Positions 6,195 to 9,525 of a stretch of 9,525 nucleotides of DNA are shown here, in pieces. A model generated the notes under the pieces. The model saw only the letters and a program-made list of their open reading frames with translations, searched no databases and had not been told where the DNA came from. Source of the DNA: a bacterium (GTDB lineage: Bacteria > RBG-13-66-14). The stretch spans positions 1 to 9,525 of the forward strand of contig JAIOSI010000270.1 in NCBI GenBank assembly GCA_021107695.1, given 5' to 3'. A program made the translations under genes and the position numbers. Position 1 is the first letter of the stretch, and every line of letters begins with the position of its first letter.

Positions 6195-6254
6195 TGTTCC
6201 TCCAACGAGGTTTGGGGGATGTTTTGTTTTGAGAGTTTTCTAGCCCTTAAAAAC

Positions 6255-6283
6255 AGTATAGCAGCTTAGTTACGCCCTAACAA
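6255..6283 (-). promoter_or_regulatory. Sigma70-like promoter of secreted paralog 1
   Basis: On the minus strand TTGTTA (complement of 6278-6283) is followed after exactly 17 bases by TATACT (complement of 6255-6260). Transcription would begin near 6248, giving a leader of about 54 bases that includes the GGAGGA ribosome site. The next gene upstream ends about 100 bases away behind a palindrome, so independent transcription is likely. Confidence 0.6.
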
Positions 6284-6309
6284 CATCGTGGCAAACCCTC
6301 TTCAATGCC

Positions 6310-6362
6310 AAAGGGCGAAGCTTGTCTTCGTCCTTTAATCGTACAAGAAAGGGCGGCCCCTG
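6310..6362. repeat. Family A palindrome plus linker and collapsed second hairpin, at the 3' end of paralog 2
   Basis: AAAGGGCGAAG (6310-6320) pairs with CTTCGTCCTTT (6326-6336) with one G-U pair. Its loop CTTGT is the reverse complement of the ACAAG loop at 5344-5348. The linker at 6336-6355 matches 5321-5340 at 18 of 20 bases. The following 'gggcggcccctgca' looks like a second hairpin whose middle has been deleted. The block lies about 20 bases past the stop of the leftward gene ending at 6382, the same position as the copy behind paralog 1. Confidence 0.75.
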
Positions 6363-6381
6363 CATTCAACATTTTTAGTTG

Positions 6382-7212
6382 TTACATCGCCTTAATCTGT
6401 CCCCAGGTGGTCTCTTCGATGCTGGTCAGTACGATATCGATATCCATCTCGCTAATGGTATGGGTGGCTCCATCGGTATAGCTATAATAGAAGCTGTCCC
6501 GGCTGGCAGAGTAAGCTAGACCGAGGGCAAAGTTAGTCCACAGCGGAATGTCAACCGCGCCGAGGAAAGCGAGGCTGCTGCCGTCGTAGCGATAGAAGAA
6601 GAACTTATCCGCGTAGTAGCTGGTCAGAATAATCCCGGCATCGGAACCCAGTGGGAAGGTGGTCAGACCGCTGAGATTGTCCTGGGGCTGAGGGGTGGAG
6701 TAGGTCTCCACTCCACTGCCATCGGGCAGGAATCTCTTGACACTCCAATTGGTGTGGACTGCCAGCCAGATGTAACCGTCCCGATAGTCCATCCCCCGCC
6801 CATCAGTGCCAGTGGGGCTATCGATGCTGCTCCAGCTTGACCAGTCTCAGGTGTAGAGCTTGCCGTCACCCCACTCGGTCAGATAGAGGTGAGAGGCATC
6901 GTCGTCCAGGCAGACACCGAAGTCAAGTAAGGGAGAGCTGTAGGCAACCTCGGCAAGGTAAGCTCCGGTGTCGGGATCGCAGAAGGTAACCTCAGGATCA
7001 TAGTAGTTGGCACTACCGAAGGCGAGGCGATCGTTGGCTTCGTCGTAGTCCAGACCGAGGATCTGGCTGACGTAGTCCGGAGCGAAGGTGTTGAGGACGG
7101 TGATGGTAACGTCAAAGGATGAAGCGGGAAGGGTAGTATCGGTTAACATCGGCGAACCAGCCAGGGTCAGGGTACCGATGAGGAGCAGCAGAACCAGACT
7201 AAGTCGAGACAT
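6382..7212 (-). pseudogene. Exported beta-propeller-like protein, paralog 2, interrupted by an in-frame TGA
   Basis: One continuous frame of 276 codons is broken at codon 122 by TGA (complement of 6847-6849). The first part (7212 to 6847) starts at ATG with GGAGGA upstream. It has a signal peptide (LSLVLLLLIGTLTLAGS core) and two blades, including I-L-G-L-D-Y-D-E at 51-58 and G-V-C-L-D-D at 99-104, matching paralog 1. The second part keeps the rest: G-R-G-M-D, R-F-L-P-D-G, L-S-G-L-T-T-F, L-G-L-A-Y-S-A-S-R-D-S-F, and the C-terminus IEETTWGQIKAM. Lengths and spacing agree with paralog 1 across the stop, so nothing but one codon is lost. If it is a true mutation, only a 121-residue secreted fragment is made. 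A sequencing error or a recent TGG-to-TGA change are the simplest explanations. Confidence 0.75.
6847..6849 (-). other. In-frame TGA inside paralog 2
   Basis: The local reading is L-Y-T-stop-D-W-S-S-W. In the gap-free alignment with paralog 1 the stop faces Phe113 of W-E-F-N-G-S-N-W, so an aromatic residue is expected and Trp (TGG) is one base away. TGA acts as a stop elsewhere in the window: at the end of hypC, where the overlap with hypD would make no sense otherwise. A genome-wide TGA=Trp code is therefore unlikely. Confidence 0.85.
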
Positions 7213-7247
7213 TTTTCCTCCGGGATGGTTTCAATGAGCGTCCCCGC

Positions 7248-7276
7248 AGTGTATCAGGTTGCTCCGCGTATCTCAA
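7248..7276 (-). promoter_or_regulatory. Sigma70-like promoter of secreted paralog 2
   Basis: On the minus strand TTGAGA (complement of 7271-7276) is followed after 17 bases by TACACT (complement of 7248-7253). The leader would be about 30 bases, ending in GGAGGA and the ATG at 7212. It is divergent from, and close to, the folD promoter at 7300-7328. Confidence 0.55.
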
Positions 7277-7299
7277 GCTATGGTTACTTCAGCCCCGTC

Positions 7300-7328
7300 T
7301 TGACTCTACCGCCCCGGACGGCTACACT
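7300..7328 (+). promoter_or_regulatory. folD: Sigma70-like promoter of folD
   Basis: TTGACT (7300-7305) and TACACT (7323-7328) are separated by exactly 17 bases, matching consensus at five and four of six positions. The start would fall near 7335, about 26 bases before the TTG start codon. Only 23 bases separate its -35 box from that of the divergent secreted-paralog promoter, so one regulator could touch both. Confidence 0.6.
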
Positions 7329-7360
7329 TAACGCCAAATTAAAATTGGGGAGGAGTAGCT

Positions 7361-8206
7361 TTGTCCGCAGAAAAGATTGACGGTAAAGCCTTAGCGAACA
7401 AGCTGAAAGAGAGCAACACCGCCCTTGCCACCAGCCTGAAGGAAGCTGGCATTGAACCGAAGCTGGCGATTCTTTCCGCCGAAGGCGACATCGCGGGCAA
7501 CTCCTACGCTCGCTCTCTAAAACGAGCAGGGAAGCGGATCGGTCTCACCGTGGAGCCGACGGGCTATCCCGATGCCATAGCGCAGGATGACTTTGACCGA
7601 ATATTAAAGGAAACCAGCCGGGGGGTTCATGGCGTACTGGTAATGCGTCCCTTGCCAGAGCAGCTCGACCCGGCAATGGTGGACTCGCTGATTGACCCGC
7701 TGAAGGACGTGGATGGGGTGCATCCGCAGAACGCCGGACTACTGGCTCTGGGACGACCGAGCTTTATTCCGGCGACGGCACGCTCGATCCTTCACCTGCT
7801 GAAAAGCACCGGGGTTGAGCTAAAGGGTAAGCGGGCGGTTATCGTTGGACGCAGCCCCACCGTGGGCAAGCCGCTGTTGCAACTGCTGCTGGCGGAGCAT
7901 CTCCCCGTTACCGTCTGCCACAGCCGTACCGCCGACCTGCCAGCGGTTTGCAGAGAAGCCGACGTGTTGGCAGTGGCAATTGGCAGGGCGCGGATGGTTA
8001 CCCCGGAGTTCGTCAAGCCCGGAGCGATTGTCCTTGACGCTGGCTTTAACTGGGATGACGAGCTGGGGCATGAGCTGGGTGATGTTGACCCCGCCGTGGC
8101 AGAGGTCGCTGGCTGGCTGAGTCCTGTTCCCGGCGGAGTAGGTCCGGTAACGACGCAGCTTCTGCTGGAGAATGCCCTCGTTGCAGCTCAGAATTCAAGA
8201 CCTTAA
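7361..8206 (+). CDS. folD: FolD-family methylenetetrahydrofolate dehydrogenase, lacking the usual catalytic lysine
   Basis: The 281-residue protein is normal FolD length and acts in cytoplasmic one-carbon metabolism. Clear FolD marks are K-D-V-D-G-V-H-P-Q-N-A-G (115-126), I-V-G-R-S-P-T-V-G-K-P (161-171, dinucleotide-binding), V-C-H-S-R-T (185-190), G-D-V-D (240-243) and S-P-V-P-G-G-V-G-P-V-T (254-264). Two active-site changes stand out. The Y-x-x-x-K motif reads Y49-A-R-S-L53-K54, with Leu at the lysine position when aligned without gaps to the following I-G-L. The usual Q-L-P-L-P reads M95-R-P-L-P. In bifunctional enzymes that lysine is needed for cyclohydrolase activity, so this may be a dehydrogenase only, as I recall for a clostridial-type FolD subgroup with R-P-L-P. 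The P-C-T-P motif is also altered (P-A-T-A). The start is TTG, with GGAGG at 7349-7353. Confidence 0.9.
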   Translation: MSAEKIDGKALANKLKESNTALATSLKEAGIEPKLAILSAEGDIAGNSYARSLKRAGKRIGLTVEPTGYPDAIAQDDFDRILKETSRGVHGVLVMRPLPEQLDPAMVDSLIDPLKDVDGVHPQNAGLLALGRPSFIPATARSILHLLKSTGVELKGKRAVIVGRSPTVGKPLLQLLLAEHLPVTVCHSRTADLPAVCREADVLAVAIGRARMVTPEFVKPGAIVLDAGFNWDDELGHELGDVDPAVAEVAGWLSPVPGGVGPVTTQLLLENALVAAQNSRP

Positions 8207-8227
8207 CCAGAGCAATAACCCCAGAGT

Positions 8228-8233
8228 GGGGAG
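8228..8233 (+). promoter_or_regulatory. Ribosome binding site deciding the adaptor start
   Basis: GGGGAG ends immediately before TTG 8234 but six bases before the in-frame TTG at 8240. Normal spacing therefore favours 8240, two codons downstream of the longest open frame. Confidence 0.6.
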
Positions 8234-8239
8234 TTGAAA

Positions 8240-9480
8240 TTGGCTGACAAGACAAAACAAAACAAGAAGAAGAAACGTCGCCGGACTATTCTGCTGGTTA
8301 TCCTCGGTGCCATAGTGGTGCTGGTGGTACTCAACGTCCTCTCTTCTGGTGAGGAGCTACCCCAGGTCTCCGTCGAGGAGATCGAACCGCGCACCATCGC
8401 CAGCATTGTGGACGGAACAGGCAATGTGCGCCCGGCGATAGAGGTTGACCTCTCCGCGCTGACCTCCGGGGAGATTACCCTGGTGGCGGTGGAGGAGGGT
8501 CAGCAGGTCAGCGAGGGCGACCTGATTCTGGAAATCGACCCCGACCAGTCGGAGAGCATGCTCTCCCAGAGCCAGGCGGGTTACTCCAGCGCCAACGCCA
8601 ACCTCGACCTTGCCAAGGCTAATCTTTCTCAGGCAGAGGAAGAGCGGCGACGCAGCGAGAGCCTCTATCGGGATGGGTTGATCTCCGATCAGGCGTGGGA
8701 GCAGGCGCAGACCTCCGTTGAGGTTCTGCGCGCTCAATACGAAGCCGCCCGCGCCAGCACCTGGAGCGCGATGGCATTGGTTCGCGCCGCCCGTGATACC
8801 GTGGACAAGACCCGCTACGTCTCTCCGATGAACGGCGTCGTGGTGGCTCTCAATGTAGAGAAGGGCGAGGTCGCCGTCCCCGGCACAACGAATATCGGCG
8901 GTACGGCACTGGCGACCATCGCCAGTCTGGAGGGGATGAAGGTTGAGGCCGATGTTGACGAGACCGATGTCATCCACCTGGCAATCGGTCAGGAAGCGAT
9001 CATCGAGATCGAGGCCTTCCCTCGCGAACAGTACGCCGGGCATGTCTCCGAGATTGCCCGCTCCGCCAAGACCTCCTACGCCGGAACCAACGAAGAGGTC
9101 GTCAACTTCGAGATCAAGGTCGTGATTGACGATGAACTCCCCGCTGCTGTGCTGCCCGGTATGAGCGCGACCGTGGAGATTACCACCAACACCGTGGAAG
9201 AACTGCCGTGGTTCTGCGTGATGCCGAACAGGTGTTGGAGTGGCTGGGCGAGGAGTACATCCTGCCCGATGACCGTAGCGATGTTGAAGGTGTCTTTGTG
9301 GTCAAAGATGGACTGACCAACTTCCACCCCATCACTACAGGCATCTCCGATGATACCTATATCGAGGTTCTCTCCGGTCTGGAGTTCGAGGACCGGGTCA
9401 TTGCCGGACCGTATAAAGAGCTGCGTGAGCTTGCCCACGGCGATGAAATCGAAGAACTGACCGAGAACGAAGGGGAGTAA
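8240..9480 (+). pseudogene. HlyD/MacA-type efflux periplasmic adaptor, frameshifted near the 3' end
   Basis: The intact protein would have about 413 residues. It links an inner-membrane exporter to an outer-membrane channel. Visible parts: a basic start and one membrane segment (16-34); first lipoyl half G-E-I-T-L-V-A-V-E-E-G-Q-Q-V-x-x-G-D (77-94); Ala/Glu-rich coiled-coil hairpin (about 104-190); second lipoyl half Y-V-S-P-M-N-G-V-V (193-201); beta-barrel (about 230-315, ending L-P-G-M-S-A-T-V-E-I). The frame then shifts after 9207. The first frame runs on out of register to a TGA at 9314-9316. The true C-terminus continues in the +2 frame (GTG 9208 to TAA 9480) as V-V-L-R-D-A-E-Q, then V-E-G-V-F-V-V-K-D-G and I-T-T-G-I-S-D-D-T-Y-I-E-V-L-S-G-L-E, the membrane-proximal domain. 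One missing base explains it. It follows folD by 33 bases; the partial gene downstream is probably its transporter partner. Confidence 0.85.
9205..9211 (+). other. Frameshift site in the adaptor gene
   Basis: Frame one reads CTG-CCG-TGG; the protein homology resumes as GTG-GTT-CTG from 9208. Adding one base after 9207 (for example CCG-GTG-GTT) restores E-L-P-V-V-L-R-D, a normal join for this family. The lesion lies next to a short CC/GG run, where single-base errors are common. Confidence 0.8.
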
Positions 9481-9482
9481 GC

Positions 9483-9525
9483 GTGGAGTCTCAACGAGTT
9501 GATGCCTCCGCGATGCCTCTGATTA
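9483..9525 (+). CDS. Start of the next gene, possibly the efflux ABC ATPase (partial)
   Basis: GTG at 9483 follows the adaptor's TAA by two bases, with GGGGAG six bases upstream. The 14 visible codons read MESQRVDASAMPLI before the window ends. A M-P-L-I segment shortly before the first strand would suit a MacB/LolD-type ABC ATPase, the usual partner of a MacA-like adaptor, but nothing diagnostic is in view. The call rests on position and spacing only. Confidence 0.45.
   Translation, partial: MESQRVDASAMPLI

Noticed and set aside
6847..6849. TGA reassigned to tryptophan across the genome
   Set aside because: hypC ends at TGA exactly at the hypD start overlap, and ordinary TGG is used for Trp throughout, so TGA works as a stop here.
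8357..9043. 228-codon minus-strand frame opposite the adaptor gene
   Set aside because: It is a shadow of the lipoyl/coiled-coil coding region with no start signal or domain.
1..9525. A new defence or mobile system
   Set aside because: No nuclease, transposase, integrase, helicase, toxin-antitoxin pair or phage-like gene was found; the window is largely maturation, metabolic and envelope genes.

Overview
The window comes from a Gram-negative (diderm) bacterium with a moderately GC-rich genome. An outer-membrane beta-barrel protein of the FadL/PorV/TraF type and an envelope-spanning HlyD-type efflux adaptor imply an outer membrane. HypC and HypD imply [NiFe]-hydrogenase metabolism. The secreted five-repeat proteins, the HypCD pair and the palindromic intergenic repeats would fit an uncultured FCB-type or candidate-phylum bacterium, but nothing here fixes the phylum. 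Strong AGGAGG-type ribosome sites are common, and about half of the genes start at GTG or TTG.

Layout, left to right. The 5' end of a minus-strand gene (GNAT-like N-terminus) runs off the left edge. A gene-poor, more A/T-rich stretch of about 600 bases follows. It holds a palindrome and a duplicated copy of the hypC ribosome site plus first eight codons, ending in a dead-end reading frame. hypC and hypD then overlap by 4 bases and are followed by a two-helix small membrane protein. Next come a signal-peptide-bearing outer-membrane barrel gene and pgk (phosphoglycerate kinase), all on the plus strand. Two paralogous minus-strand genes for exported beta-propeller-like proteins follow, and the right one is split by an in-frame TGA. 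folD, on the plus strand, diverges from that second paralog. After folD comes an HlyD/MacA-type efflux adaptor broken by a one-base frameshift near its 3' end, and the start of a probable partner gene at the right edge.

How the genes work together. HypC and HypD form the complex that carries and assembles the Fe(CN)2CO unit of [NiFe] hydrogenases. Pgk and FolD are core carbon and one-carbon enzymes with no evident link to their neighbours. The adaptor and the downstream partial gene are probably one efflux operon, read from the folD promoter or from their own. Three sigma70-like promoters with exact 17-base spacers can be read around the paralogs and folD.

Most notable points: (1) FolD lacks the catalytic lysine of the YxxxK motif and the glutamine of the QLPLP motif, suggesting a dehydrogenase without normal cyclohydrolase activity. 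(2) The two diverged exported paralogs keep a nearly identical C-terminus (IEETTWGQ[LI]KAM), a candidate sorting or anchoring tag. (3) The hypC leader is duplicated. (4) A modular family of GGGCG...CGCCC palindromes with a shared linker lies at both paralog 3' ends. (5) Two reading-frame lesions lie within 2.5 kb. I see no CRISPR array, tRNA, rRNA, insertion sequence or defence system.
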